64,000 nt of DNA from CAWUKT01 sp964352215 (lineage in GTDB: Bacteria; Bacteroidota; Bacteroidia; J057; JADKCL01): NCBI GenBank assembly GCA_964352215.1, contig CAYGRE010000024.1, positions 1 to 64,000 on the forward strand, read 5' to 3'. The position numbers were made by a program, and so were the translations under genes. This document shows positions 10,084 to 19,754 of this stretch, in pieces; the stretch's first letter is position 1, and the number at the start of each line of letters is the position of its first letter. The notes beneath the pieces are model-generated. The model was not told the DNA's origin. It did not search any database and saw only the letters and a program-made list of their open reading frames with translations.

Positions 10084-12768
10084 TCATCCCAAACTCGCCA
10101 AGGCTTCGTTCAACAACTTGATCTTCTCATCCGTATCGGCCTTGGTTTTGAGTTTCTTCTCAACCACATCAGGCTTTGCATTGGCCATGAACCGTTCGTT
10201 GCTAAGTGTCTTTTCAATCCCGACCAGCATTCCTTTCAGGCGTTCAATCTCTTTGTTGATCTTCTCCCGCTCAGCTTCCAGATCCATCTCAGGAAGAGGT
10301 ATAAAAATCTTGGAGGTTTCCACCATTACGGTTCCCGATGGATTGGGGCCTTCTTCTGCAAAGACAATCTTTTCGACATTCAGGAACTTGTCGAGGATGG
10401 CTTCATAACGGGTGAATAAATCCTCTGAAGGTGAATTGACATACAACTCGATGCGGTCACTGTTTTTTAGTCCTTTCTCGTTGCGGAAAGCCCGGATGGC
10501 GGTGACTGCTTTGGTGATGAATTCGAAGTCTTGCAACAACTGTCGGTCCACTGCGTCCGCGTTCCCTTTGCCCAACTCGGTCAGCATGATAGTTTCGCCC
10601 GGCTTTCGCTCCCTTAGACTCTGCCAGACTTCCTCACTGATGAAAGGAATAAATGGATGGGCAATCTGCATCAATTCTTCAAATACATCCATGACCTGCT
10701 GCCGGGAGTTGCTGCTGATACCTTCACCATAAGGTGGCTTCATAATTTCAAGCAACCAGGAGCAGAAATCGTCCCAGATCAGTTTATAGGTGACGAGGAG
10801 TGCATCAGAGATGCGGAATTTCTTGAAGTGATCTTCCAATTCCAGCTTGGCTTCTGCGACCCGGTTCCGGATCCAACTCAGTGCGAGAGAATCGGTCGGA
10901 GTCGGAGCTGCATCGGTGGTTTCCCATCCGGAAACCAGACGGTAAGCATTCCAGATCTTGTTGCAGAAGTTCCGACCCTGCTCACAAAGCTTGGAGCGGA
11001 GCTCGTTTTTCTCGAGGTCCAGCGGGGTATCAAATTTGAGATCATTGCCAGCCGGTGAGCTCATCAAAATTCCAACTCTGACCCCATCGGCACCATAGAG
11101 GTCCATCAGGGCAAGCGGATCAGGTGAATTGCCCAGCGATTTGGACATCTTGCGACCTAATTCATCACGGATCAATCCGGTCAGATAGACATTGTTGAAA
11201 GGGCGCTCATTTTCGTATTCGTAGCCGGCAATGATCATCCGGGCGACCCAGAAGAAGAGGATGTCCGGGCCGGTAACCAGGTCATTGGTTGGGTAGTAGT
11301 ACTTAAGTTCCTCGTTGTTGGGTTCAGTGATGCCTTTGAATACCTGGAAGGGCCAGAGCCAACTGGAAAACCAGGTATCCATGACATCAGGATCCTGGTA
11401 GAGGTCATCTGCTTGCAGGTCTTTACCGGTAGCTGTGCGTGCTTTTTCAAGGGCTTCTTCACGGGTAGGGGCCACAAAGTACTGGCGATTTTCCTCCCGC
11501 AGTTCTTTTTCAGAAGTCAGGTAAAAGGCGGGAATCTGCTGCCCCCACCACAATTGACGAGAGATACACCAGTCCTTGATGTTCTCCATCCAGTGACGGT
11601 AGGTATTCTTGAATTTAGGGGGAATGAGTTGGACGGTATCATCCATAACCGCCTTGTAGGCGGGTTTGGAGAAATCACCCATCTTGACCCACCATTGCAG
11701 AGAAAGGCGTGGCTCAATGATGGCATCGGTCCTTTCTGAGTGGCCAACCTGGTTGGTATAATCTTCAATCTGGACGATATGACCCGCAGCCTCCAGGTCT
11801 TTGGTAATCTTTTTCCGAACGATGAACCGGTCTTCCCCGATATACATGCGGGCGGCTTCGCTCATGGTTCCATTTGGGTTCAGCACGTCAATGGTCTCGA
11901 GATTGTGGCGCTGGCCGATCTCGTAGTCATTGACATCGTGGGCCGGGGTTACCTTCAGGCATCCCGTCCCGAATTCCATTTCTACATAATCATCTGCAAT
12001 GATCGGAATGGGACGGTTGAGCAGGGGTACCAGGGCATGCTTTCCGATCAGGTGCTGGTACCGTTCGTCTTTAGGATGAACAGAAATGGCAGTATCACCC
12101 AGAATCGTTTCCGGGCGGGTAGTGGCAATCGTTACCCATTCGTCCTCTGTACCTTCGATCTGGTAACGGACCTGGTAAAGCTTGCCTTGCTTTTCTTTGT
12201 AGATAACTTCCTCATCAGAGAGGGCGGTCAATCCTTCCGGATCCCAATTGACCATACGGAGCCCACGGTATATATAGCCCTTGTCGAAGAGATCACAGAA
12301 TACTCTGATGACGGCTTCGTAGTAATCTTCATCCATGGTAAACCGGGTACGTTCCCAGTCACAGGAGCAACCCAGTTTTCGCAATTGCTCCAGGATGATG
12401 CCACCATAAGTATCCTTCCATTCAAATGCATGGGCCAGGAATTCATCTCGGGTGAGGTCTGACTTCTTGATCCCTTTGGCCCGCAACATTTTTACCACCT
12501 TGGCTTCCGTCGCAATAGAGGCATGGTCTGTGCCAGGCACCCAGCAAGCATTGAATCCTTCCATCCGCTTGCGGCGGATGAGAATATCCTGAATGGTGTT
12601 GTTGAGCATGTGTCCCATGTGCAGCATTCCAGTCACGTTGGGAGGTGGAATGACGATCGTATAGGGGGGACGCTCATCGGGAACTGAACGGAAACAGCCG
12701 TTTTCTTCCCAGTACTGATACCACTTTTCCTCGCTTTCGCCAGGATGGTAGGTTTTTGAAGTGATCAT
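10084..12768 (-). CDS. valS: Valine--tRNA ligase
   Basis: 894 residues, full length for a bacterial ValRS. This class I synthetase charges tRNA-Val with valine in the cytoplasm. The HIGH motif appears as HMGH at residues 50-53 after PPPNVTG, and KMSKS is at 540-544. The editing domain (ATTRPETILGDTA) lies between them, and a C-terminal coiled coil (EAEREKINKEIERLKG), typical of ValRS, ends the protein. It stands alone between the subtilase and the YajQ-family gene; no T-box-like leader is visible. Confidence 0.98.
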   Translation of the reverse strand: MITSKTYHPGESEEKWYQYWEENGCFRSVPDERPPYTIVIPPPNVTGMLHMGHMLNNTIQDILIRRKRMEGFNACWVPGTDHASIATEAKVVKMLRAKGIKKSDLTRDEFLAHAFEWKDTYGGIILEQLRKLGCSCDWERTRFTMDEDYYEAVIRVFCDLFDKGYIYRGLRMVNWDPEGLTALSDEEVIYKEKQGKLYQVRYQIEGTEDEWVTIATTRPETILGDTAISVHPKDERYQHLIGKHALVPLLNRPIPIIADDYVEMEFGTGCLKVTPAHDVNDYEIGQRHNLETIDVLNPNGTMSEAARMYIGEDRFIVRKKITKDLEAAGHIVQIEDYTNQVGHSERTDAIIEPRLSLQWWVKMGDFSKPAYKAVMDDTVQLIPPKFKNTYRHWMENIKDWCISRQLWWGQQIPAFYLTSEKELREENRQYFVAPTREEALEKARTATGKDLQADDLYQDPDVMDTWFSSWLWPFQVFKGITEPNNEELKYYYPTNDLVTGPDILFFWVARMIIAGYEYENERPFNNVYLTGLIRDELGRKMSKSLGNSPDPLALMDLYGADGVRVGILMSSPAGNDLKFDTPLDLEKNELRSKLCEQGRNFCNKIWNAYRLVSGWETTDAAPTPTDSLALSWIRNRVAEAKLELEDHFKKFRISDALLVTYKLIWDDFCSWLLEIMKPPYGEGISSNSRQQVMDVFEELMQIAHPFIPFISEEVWQSLRERKPGETIMLTELGKGNADAVDRQLLQDFEFITKAVTAIRAFRNEKGLKNSDRIELYVNSPSEDLFTRYEAILDKFLNVEKIVFAEEGPNPSGTVMVETSKIFIPLPEMDLEAEREKINKEIERLKGMLVGIEKTLSNERFMANAKPDVVEKKLKTKADTDEKIKLLNEALASLG

Positions 12769-12853
12769 GCCTAAAAAATTAGAAGGCCCAAATTACTAAG
12801 GGGAGAGGAGAATATATCAGGGAAATAAAATTGTTACCAATAATGAGTTGGAA

Positions 12854-13345
12854 TTAACTTTTCATATTGACGAACTGGAGAGGAATTCCAAGGTTCCCTT
12901 CTTTTAGGAGTTTCATCACCGCCTGGAGGTCATCGATCTTTTTGCCTGTCACCCGCAATTTTTCATCCATGATCTGGGCTTGTACCTTGAGTTTGGAAGC
13001 CTTGATCATCTTGATCATTTTACGTCCATTGTCTTTATCGATTCCGGCCTTGACCATGATTTCTTTGCGGGTCATATTACCTGCGGCATAATGAGCTTTG
13101 GTAGCATCCAAAGCCTGTGGATCAAGATTCTGCTTCAATAACTTACTTATCAGGACATCTTCTATCTGCCGGACACGCATTTCGCTGTCCGTAAGAATTG
13201 AGATTTTCTTGTTCTTTTTATCCAACTCTATCTCAGTATTCGTACCCTGAAAATCAAACCGGTTCAGGATCTCTTTTTTCAGATTGTTGATGGCATTGTC
13301 AAGACTCTGGTCATCAACCTGGCTTTCGATATCGAATGATGGCAT
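12854..13345 (-). CDS. YajQ family nucleotide-binding protein
   Basis: 163 residues from the ATG at 13345; the frame opens earlier (13420), but MPSFDIESQVDDQ is the conserved start of the family. YajQ proteins are small cytoplasmic proteins with two ferredoxin-like folds, and some members bind cyclic di-GMP. Recognisable features are DFQGTNTEIELD, the central ARAKxxxxGNMTRKEI-like stretch and the conserved KLKVQAQIMDEKLRVTGKKIDDLQ region. The gene is transcribed toward valS across an 85-bp gap. Binding of a nucleotide is known only for some relatives. Confidence 0.92.
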   Translation of the reverse strand: MPSFDIESQVDDQSLDNAINNLKKEILNRFDFQGTNTEIELDKKNKKISILTDSEMRVRQIEDVLISKLLKQNLDPQALDATKAHYAAGNMTRKEIMVKAGIDKDNGRKMIKMIKASKLKVQAQIMDEKLRVTGKKIDDLQAVMKLLKEGNLGIPLQFVNMKS

Positions 13346-13521
13346 AACGGTGTTGATTAAGGGACAAATCTCACCATTTTTTTCGGAAGGACCAATTGTA
13401 ATCAAAGAAATAAGGGCCATTTAGGCCGTTACTATTGCTGTATGTCTGTGCAGGATATAAGCTCTTTCAGAGCTTAATTGTAAATAACAGAGCGCACCCA
13501 ACACTAAATCACACCCTGGAG

Positions 13522-14262
13522 ATGATAAAAGCAGTTATTGTTCAATCCTCAGCCTTGCGCGCTATTCCGGGAGAAAATCTTCTGGATGGTATACCGCAAT
13601 TTGAGCTCGTAGGAAAAGCCTATTCCGTGAATGATGGAATTGAGATGATCAAATACCATCAACCCAATCTGGTTATGCTGGACATCGAAATGGAAGATGA
13701 GTGGAGTTGGCAGGTTTTCGAAGCAACCAAAGACCTAAACTATGAAAAGATCGTATTCAGCAAGGACGTTTTAAGTTCTTTTCGGGTGATCCGGTTTGAG
13801 ATCAGTACCCAGTTGTTGAAACCTCTGAAACCGGAGGCCATCCGGGAAAGCGTGGCTAGAATTCTATTCTCCCGAGGGGAGTATGGAATTCAAAAATTAT
13901 ACAACCGTACCATTCGGAAGCAGATCAATCTCGAGCAGATATTTCTCCCTGAAAAGGGCAAAGTCAGAATCGTGAATGTAGCTGAAATAGCGCGGGTAGA
14001 GGGAGACAAGGAAGGGTGTTTGATCGTTTTTCGCGGTGGTCAATTCATGGTCTGTACCTATTCCATTGACAAAGTTGCGAAGTTACTGGCTTATTCACCG
14101 TTTTTCAGAATCAATAGCCAGTGTCTGGTCCAATTACATCCAGGGGTTCGGTTAGAAAATTACCAAGAGGGTGTATATCTGTGTTCTGATTTGGGTTTTA
14201 GATCCCGGATTCCACACCAGCGATTGGCTTCACTCAAGAAAAAGTTATCAAAGATTCAATAG
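13522..14262 (+). CDS. LytTR DNA-binding response regulator with degenerate receiver
   Basis: 246 residues from the ATG at 13522 (MIKAVIVQSS); the frame extends upstream without conserved sequence. The N-terminal ~120 residues follow the receiver fold, with a candidate phosphorylation site in LVMLDIEMEDE and the switch-region Lys in LLKPLKPEA. The acidic pair expected after beta-1 is absent (VIVQSSALRAI instead of IVDDE). The C-terminal ~100 residues are a LytTR domain (IFLPEKGKVRIVNVAEIARVE, FFRINSQCLVQL) that should bind direct-repeat DNA sites. No histidine kinase lies next to it. It is divergent from the YajQ-family gene and ends before a clear terminator. Confidence 0.85.
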   Translation: MIKAVIVQSSALRAIPGENLLDGIPQFELVGKAYSVNDGIEMIKYHQPNLVMLDIEMEDEWSWQVFEATKDLNYEKIVFSKDVLSSFRVIRFEISTQLLKPLKPEAIRESVARILFSRGEYGIQKLYNRTIRKQINLEQIFLPEKGKVRIVNVAEIARVEGDKEGCLIVFRGGQFMVCTYSIDKVAKLLAYSPFFRINSQCLVQLHPGVRLENYQEGVYLCSDLGFRSRIPHQRLASLKKKLSKIQ

Positions 14263-14414
14263 ACGCACAGCGTTCTACATTTATCCTCAATTTCCCTGTT
14301 TGGAGAACTAAAAATTACAGGCGGTGACTTTTTGGCACAGGGTTTGTAAAAGGATAGGTAAGTAGTTAAATACTTATTCGTTCTTTCCTTGGAATTGTTC
14401 TCCTTAGCAGGATT

Positions 14415-14443
14415 GTCCCGGTGCTTAATGTACCGGGACTTTT
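14415..14443 (+). terminator. Rho-independent terminator after the LytTR gene
   Basis: GTCCCGGT (14415-14422) pairs with ACCGGGAC (14432-14439), followed by TTTT. It lies between the convergent LytTR and WD40 genes. Confidence 0.75.
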
Positions 14444-14480
14444 CCATTTAGTTCATATTTGGAAAGGTATAAAACCACCT

Positions 14481-15413
14481 TCAAACCGCCAATTGGCCAT
14501 TTTCGAACCGCCAGCGCATTATTTTTCGGTCATCCCCAGCTGAGATCAACTCTCCATCCATCCACAATAAACGGTTGATTCCGTTTCGGTGACACGCATT
14601 CTTTTCAAAATTACAGACCTTCAGGAGTTTGAGGTCGGAGGTCCGCCACATCTTGATACTTTTATCCATGCTACCGGTAAAAACGACTTCTGGATCGGAA
14701 GAGGAGACGATATCGTTGACCGTGTAGAGGTGAGCGGGTACGGAGTGTAGCATTTTGTAGCCATTGGCGACGTCCCATGTGGTCAGATGGGCATCTCGGC
14801 CAGTGGAAAGGAGGTATTTGCCGTCACGGGTAAAGGCAAGGCGGAATACGGAAAGTTGATGAGCGGTCCATTCATTTATAGGCAAAATCCCAAGGTCAAA
14901 TACCCGAATCTTGTTGTCGCTTGCACCGGCGAGAATGGAATCTCCATTCGGATGCATTGCCAGGGTGCGGATACTGGATTTGCTGACCTTTTGGTAGTGA
15001 ATGTGGTCCAATTGATCGAGGTTCCATAGAGAAAGTGCGCCATCCCCGCCGGAGACCAGGACCGTTTTCCCATCAGGCATTGGCAGAAAGTCAAAAATTG
15101 CCTTTTTGTGTAGCTGAACCCTGCGAAGGGTCTTGCCTTCCTTGATATCTGTAAACAACAAGTCGCCCGACTCCAATCCGAGGAGCAAGAGGTTGCGTTC
15201 CCGGATGAGGTGCATGGAGAAAATGGGGCCGGGGCTCTGAGCTACTGCAATGGCATTGTCCGAGTCGCCCTCTCTCAAACTCCACTCTGCAACGATTCCC
15301 TCAGAGGCACACGATAAGAAATGATCCGGACGGTAGCTTGGGGAAAGAGAGTAAATAGGGCCTTGGTGACCAGTGAATTCTGCGATTTTTCGAACTGAGA
15401 TCGGGTTTGACAT
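14481..15413 (-). CDS. WD40 repeat (beta-propeller) protein
   Basis: 310 residues without a signal peptide, so probably cytoplasmic. About seven WD40 blades are visible, with typical GH...D and WD-like endings: FTGHQGPIYSLSPSYR, LVSGGDGALSLWNL, LAGASDNKIRVFDL, LSTGRDAHLTTWDV, FTGSMDKSIKMWRT and SAGDDRKIMRWRF. Such propellers act as protein-interaction platforms; no enzymatic domain is attached. The gene lies 92 bp downstream of the bacilliredoxin gene on the same strand, with a terminator between them, so it may be a separate unit. The interaction partner is unknown. Confidence 0.88.
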   Translation of the reverse strand: MSNPISVRKIAEFTGHQGPIYSLSPSYRPDHFLSCASEGIVAEWSLREGDSDNAIAVAQSPGPIFSMHLIRERNLLLLGLESGDLLFTDIKEGKTLRRVQLHKKAIFDFLPMPDGKTVLVSGGDGALSLWNLDQLDHIHYQKVSKSSIRTLAMHPNGDSILAGASDNKIRVFDLGILPINEWTAHQLSVFRLAFTRDGKYLLSTGRDAHLTTWDVANGYKMLHSVPAHLYTVNDIVSSSDPEVVFTGSMDKSIKMWRTSDLKLLKVCNFEKNACHRNGINRLLWMDGELISAGDDRKIMRWRFENGQLAV

Positions 15414-15426
15414 AGGCAGGCGAGTG

Positions 15427-15480
15427 AAAAAAAAGAAAACAGCGTCCAGCTAATGGCTCTTGACCAAATCTGGACGCTGT
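15427..15480 (-). terminator. Rho-independent terminator downstream of the bacilliredoxin gene
   Basis: ACAGCGTCCAG (15439-15449) pairs with CTGGACGCTGT (15470-15480). Read on the minus strand it is followed by a long T-rich run (plus bases 15427-15438 are nearly all A). It sits just past the stop codon at 15506. Confidence 0.85.
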
Positions 15481-15505
15481 GTAAATCAGGGCTCAAAGAA
15501 CCTCC

Positions 15506-15922
15506 TTAGCAATGCTCGTCGAAAGCCATTTTAAGGTTTTGAGCAATCATATCTGCTGAACGACCTTCAATATGACGGCGTTCGATGAAGTGAACGAGGT
15601 TGCCATTTTTGAAAAGGGCGATCGCAGGAGAGGAAGGAGGATAGGGGAGGAAATACGTCCTTGCCCGGTCCACAGCTTCACGGTCTACACCAGCAAAAAC
15701 TGTTGCCAGACGGTTTGGAAGCTTCTCATTGTCATTGATGGCCTGGACAACGCCAGGACGGGCTGCGCCTGCAGCGCAACCACAGACAGAGTTTACAACG
15801 ACCAATACAGTCTCGTCGCTGTTTTCCAAAATCCCATCGACTTCTTCTGCAGTGCGCAGTTCCTCAAATCCCTTGGTGGATAATTCGGCGCGCATGGGTT
15901 TTACCAATTCGGGTGGGTACAT
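15506..15922 (-). CDS. BrxA/BrxB family bacilliredoxin
   Basis: 138 residues with a thioredoxin-like fold and the family's CGC active site (VNSVCGCAAGAARPG), which is embedded in the expected context. Bacilliredoxins of the YphP/YqiW family remove bacillithiol from oxidised proteins in Bacillus; in Bacteroidota the family is common and its thiol partner is probably bacillithiol too. Other conserved stretches are TVFAGVDREAVDRAR, PYPPSSPAIALFKNG and FIERRHIEGRSA. The gene directly follows the suf operon on the same strand with a 91-bp gap, a sensible place for a redox-repair protein. Confidence 0.9.
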   Translation of the reverse strand: MYPPELVKPMRAELSTKGFEELRTAEEVDGILENSDETVLVVVNSVCGCAAGAARPGVVQAINDNEKLPNRLATVFAGVDREAVDRARTYFLPYPPSSPAIALFKNGNLVHFIERRHIEGRSADMIAQNLKMAFDEHC

Positions 15923-16013
15923 AGTGCTATCAGTATTTGGGTATATTCAAAATTAGTATTCTACAATTTGGTTACCAAGAAAGGTGCGGTATCTACTCGA
16001 TTACCGTACTGGT

Positions 16014-16364
16014 CTACAATTCAATGTCCATACCAAGTTCAAGCCTGGCTTCTTCGGACATCATGGACATTTCCCAGGGAGGATCAAAGGTGAGTTCGAC
16101 CTCGGTGGATTTGACCCCTTCAACCGAATCAATCTTGTCTTCAACTTCTCCAGGCAGAGAACCAGCGACCGGGCAGTTCGGAGAGGTCAATGTCATCATT
16201 ACATGGGTGTCCCCAAAAGGAGTGACGTTGACTTCATAAATCAGGCCTAGTTCATAAATATTGACAGGAATCTCCGGGTCAAAAATCGTTTTGATGACTT
16301 CAATCACCTGATCTCTGATCGCAGAGGCTTTGTCGGGGTCTACTTTTTCCATGAGCTCGTTCAT
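16014..16364 (-). CDS. DUF59/MIP18 family Fe-S assembly protein (SufT-like)
   Basis: 116 residues of the MIP18/DUF59 fold, with the conserved stretches DPEIPVNIYELGLIYEV, TLTSPNCPVAGSLP (with the family's Cys) and VELTFDPPW. Family members take part in maturation of Fe-S proteins, probably as a targeting or carrier factor. The start codon overlaps the end of sufS by 4 bp (ATGA-type coupling), so the two are translationally linked. It is the last gene of the suf operon. Confidence 0.92.
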   Translation of the reverse strand: MNELMEKVDPDKASAIRDQVIEVIKTIFDPEIPVNIYELGLIYEVNVTPFGDTHVMMTLTSPNCPVAGSLPGEVEDKIDSVEGVKSTEVELTFDPPWEMSMMSEEARLELGMDIEL

Positions 16365-17602
16365 GCAAACATTTTTATTGATCTATTCAGAGCTTCAACG
16401 AAGACATCTATTTCTTCTATCGTATTGTACAACGCAAATGAAGCTCGGACTGTTGCCGGAATTTGAAAACGATCCATCAATGGCTGGGTACAGTGGTGTC
16501 CGGTACGAACCGCAATCCCGCGCATATCAAGTAAGGTTCCCAGGTCAGATGGATGAATTCCATCCACTACAAAGGAGATGACACTTGCTTTTTCAGGAGC
16601 TTCCCCGATGATCCGAAGTCCGCCGATGGCCTTCATTTTTTCGTTGGCATAGGCCAAAAGTTCCGCTTCGTGGGCGCCAATACGGTCGTAGCCTACTCCA
16701 AGGACATAGTCGATGGCAATCCCCAAACCAATTACACCGGCAATGTTTGGGGTGCCTGCTTCGAACTTGTGCGGAAGCACATTATAGGTGGTCTTTTCAA
16801 GGGTGACTTTGTCGATCATGTCACCTCCTCCCTGGTAGGGAGGGAACCGGTCGAGCCAACTCTCTTTGCCGTACAGGATGCCAACACCCGTAGGGCCAAA
16901 CAGTTTGTGGGCCGAGAAGGTATAGAAATCCGCATCCAAATCCTGAACATCCACCGCCATGTGCGGAACAGCCTGCGCACCATCCAGCAACACCGGAACC
17001 CCATGATCATGGGCGATCCGAATCATTTCCTTGACTGGATTGATGGTTCCCAGTGTATTTGAAACATGGACCAGGGCCACAAGTTTGGTTTTGTTCGAGA
17101 ACAGTGACTTGTAGGTTTCCAGATCCAGCGATCCATCATCCAGCACTGGGATGGCCCGGGTCCGGCCTCCGGTCCTCTCAGTCGCCATGTGCCAGGGAAC
17201 GATATTAGAATGGTGCTCCATGCCGGAAATGATCACCTCATCACCCGGTTGGAGAACGCTTTGTGCAAATCCGTTGGCAACGAGATTTATGGCATCCGTA
17301 GTTCCTTTGGTGAAAATGATCTCCTGCTCTTTTTCAGCATTGAGCAGGGCCTGGGCTTTTTGGCGGGTTTCCTCAAAGAGGTTTGTGGCGGTTGCACTCA
17401 GGTAGTGAATGCCGCGGTGGACATTGCTGTTCTGAGAGCGGTAATAAGTATCAATCGCCTCAATGACGCTCGAAGGTTTATGGGCTGTAGCTCCATTGTC
17501 AAAATAGACCAGTGGTTTCCCATGTACCTGCACGTGGAGGTTGGGGAAATCTGCCCTGATCTGAACCAGGTTGAGAGGACTATATGTGGTGACTGTTTTC
17601 AA
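16361..17602 (-). CDS. sufS: Cysteine desulfurase SufS
   Basis: 413 residues, class V aminotransferase fold, PLP-dependent. It takes sulfur from cysteine as a persulfide for Fe-S assembly. The start (YFDNGATAHKP), the motif GMEHHSNIVPW, the PLP lysine in FSAHKLFGPTGVG and the persulfide-forming Cys371 in RTGHHCTQPL are all present. The last motif is the group II (SufS/CsdA) form, which normally needs a SufE or SufU acceptor. No sufE is present in this operon. It lies 39 bp downstream of sufD and overlaps the DUF59 gene. Confidence 0.96.
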   Translation of the reverse strand: MKTVTTYSPLNLVQIRADFPNLHVQVHGKPLVYFDNGATAHKPSSVIEAIDTYYRSQNSNVHRGIHYLSATATNLFEETRQKAQALLNAEKEQEIIFTKGTTDAINLVANGFAQSVLQPGDEVIISGMEHHSNIVPWHMATERTGGRTRAIPVLDDGSLDLETYKSLFSNKTKLVALVHVSNTLGTINPVKEMIRIAHDHGVPVLLDGAQAVPHMAVDVQDLDADFYTFSAHKLFGPTGVGILYGKESWLDRFPPYQGGGDMIDKVTLEKTTYNVLPHKFEAGTPNIAGVIGLGIAIDYVLGVGYDRIGAHEAELLAYANEKMKAIGGLRIIGEAPEKASVISFVVDGIHPSDLGTLLDMRGIAVRTGHHCTQPLMDRFQIPATVRASFALYNTIEEIDVFVEALNRSIKMFA

Positions 17603-17641
17603 AGACTGACTGGATTATACGGTTTATGCTTTGTTATAAGA

Positions 17642-18961
17642 TCAAAACAACCGATTGGAGATAAGGGTCTCTAACTTTACCCGAATGGGCTCCAACTGGA
17701 TTTGCTCCAATACCTCGGCAGCAAATGCGTATGTCAACAAGGCCCTGGCGCGCTCTTCACTAATGCCTCTGCTACGCAGATAAAAGAGTGCCTCCAGGTC
17801 TAACCGACCTGTGGTCGCTCCATGAGAGCACTTGACGTCATCGGCAAAAATTTCCAGTTGAGGCTTGGTATTGATGGTGGCATCTTCGGAGAGCAATACC
17901 GTCTTATTGGACTGGAAAGCGTTGGTTTTCTGGGCATCTGGGCGCACCATGACTTTGCCATTGAAAACAGCTACCGAAGCATCGTCCAAAACACCTTTGT
18001 ACAACTCGTTGCTGTAGCAATTGGGCATAGCGTGATCAACCAGGGTATGGTTGTCTACATGCTGGTTACCATCCTGGAGGTAAAGACCGTAGAGATGACT
18101 TTCGATGTGTTCTTCTTTGTGGCGAATCTCACTGTTGTTGCGAATGATTTCACCCTTGGTAGTGATGGTCGCTGCAGTAAATACGGAGTGCTGGTACTGA
18201 TCTGCTTGCACAAAATTGATCAGGCTGCTCTGGTTACTGTCAACTTGCAGGCTGTAGTGGTGCAGATTGGCATTGGCACGGACAACGATTTCTGTAGCAG
18301 AATTCTCGAAGCTGAAATTGCGGCCTTCATTGATCCATAACTCTACCACCTTGGCCTGGCTATTTTCGTGGGCGTAGATAAAGGTGCGACCAAAGGTCAT
18401 CATATTCCCGCCCTGAGTCTGGTTCCGGTGGACAATGAAAATAGGATCTTCAATTACCGCACTCCGGGGAATTTCAATCGCCAAACCGTTTTCAGCAACG
18501 GCAGTATTCAAGGCCAGGGTAGCATGATCGCCCATCGGAGCAATTTTGCCAAAATTTTCCTCGATCAATGCGTTTTTGCCACTTCCGATTTTGCTGATCT
18601 TTAAGTCACTGTGACCAGTTGAAAGGGATTCGTCGAAGTGGCCATTGTTCAGAACCAAAACCACGGGATTGTCAAATCCGCTCCACCATTCACTGATCTC
18701 TACGCTTAAAGGTTCTGATCGGGGCGGAACAAAAGCAGTTCCATAATCCCGCTTCAATAAGCTGTTGAGGCTGGTGTATTTCCACTCCTCATTGCGCGTA
18801 GTTGGAAATCCCAGGGTCCTGAATATTTCTATGGCTTCGTCCTGAAGTTCTTCGCGGCCAGGAATATTGTGGCTGCGAAAACTTTTCAGCATCTCATAAT
18901 TTGAAATCCATTTTCGGACGGAGTCAGTAGCTTCAATCGTATTCGCCATATTATATGCCAT
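17642..18961 (-). CDS. sufD: Fe-S cluster assembly protein SufD
   Basis: 439 residues, right-handed beta-helix protein of the SufBCD scaffold. Conserved features include RNEEWKYTSL near residue 60 and, near the C-terminus, DDVKCSHGATTGRLD, which carries the Cys/His region of the SufB-SufD interface. The ATG at 18961 overlaps the sufC stop codon (TAATG); a second ATG four codons later (18949) is possible. It forms the ATP-dependent SufBC2D complex with its neighbours. Confidence 0.95.
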   Translation of the reverse strand: MAYNMANTIEATDSVRKWISNYEMLKSFRSHNIPGREELQDEAIEIFRTLGFPTTRNEEWKYTSLNSLLKRDYGTAFVPPRSEPLSVEISEWWSGFDNPVVLVLNNGHFDESLSTGHSDLKISKIGSGKNALIEENFGKIAPMGDHATLALNTAVAENGLAIEIPRSAVIEDPIFIVHRNQTQGGNMMTFGRTFIYAHENSQAKVVELWINEGRNFSFENSATEIVVRANANLHHYSLQVDSNQSSLINFVQADQYQHSVFTAATITTKGEIIRNNSEIRHKEEHIESHLYGLYLQDGNQHVDNHTLVDHAMPNCYSNELYKGVLDDASVAVFNGKVMVRPDAQKTNAFQSNKTVLLSEDATINTKPQLEIFADDVKCSHGATTGRLDLEALFYLRSRGISEERARALLTYAFAAEVLEQIQLEPIRVKLETLISNRLF

Positions 18962-19731
18962 TAAGCAGGAGCGCCTGCGTTAACTTCTTCTTTGATCCAA
19001 TCATAGCCCTTTGCTTCCAACTCAAGCGCCAATTCACGGGTGCCGGATTTTACAATCCGTCCCTGGAAAAGCACATGGACAAAGTCGGGTACAATATAAT
19101 CGAGGAGACGCTGGTAGTGCGTAACTACGATTACAGCATTGTCTTTGTTCTTCAATTCATTTACCCCGTTGGCCACGATGCGCAAGGCATCAATGTCCAG
19201 TCCGGAGTCGGTCTCGTCCAGAATGGCCAGCTTGGGCTCAATCATCGCCATTTGGAAAATCTCATTCCGCTTCTTTTCACCACCTGAAAAGCCTTCGTTT
19301 ACAGAACGGTTGATGAGCTTGGTATCGATCTCCACCAATTTGGCTTTTTCCCGCATCATTTTGAGGAAATCCTTGGCAGACAATGCTTCCAAACCACGTG
19401 CTTTGCGGATTTCTTCGATTGAATTCTTGAGGAAATTCACAGTGCTGATACCAGGTATTTCGACCGGATACTGGAATGCGAGAAAGATCCCGGCCCATGC
19501 ACGCTCTTCGGGAGCAAGCTCCAATAGATCCTTGTTGTCGAAGGTGACGGACCCACCTGTAACTTCGTATTCTTCACGTCCGGCAAGGACAGAGGCGAGG
19601 GTAGACTTTCCAGAGCCATTCGGGCCCATGATGGCGTGAACTTCGCCAGCCTTGATATCCAGATTGATGCCATTCAGGATTTTCTTATCCTCGATACTTA
19701 CCTGGAGATTATTTATGCTTAACATTTGCAA
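18961..19731 (-). CDS. sufC: Fe-S cluster assembly ATPase SufC
   Basis: 256-residue ABC-type ATPase. Walker A is GPNGSGKST (near residue 37), the signature is FSGGEKKRNEI, and Walker B is LAILDETDSGLDIDALR. These are SufC-type versions that drive conformational change in the SufBD scaffold, not transport. It sits 23 bp after sufB and is coupled to sufD by a stop/start overlap. The internal ATG (MLSINNLQV) two codons later is an equally good start. Confidence 0.97.
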   Translation of the reverse strand: MQMLSINNLQVSIEDKKILNGINLDIKAGEVHAIMGPNGSGKSTLASVLAGREEYEVTGGSVTFDNKDLLELAPEERAWAGIFLAFQYPVEIPGISTVNFLKNSIEEIRKARGLEALSAKDFLKMMREKAKLVEIDTKLINRSVNEGFSGGEKKRNEIFQMAMIEPKLAILDETDSGLDIDALRIVANGVNELKNKDNAVIVVTHYQRLLDYIVPDFVHVLFQGRIVKSGTRELALELEAKGYDWIKEEVNAGAPA

Positions 19732-19754
19732 CTTTTTTTTCTGTATCCAAATAT

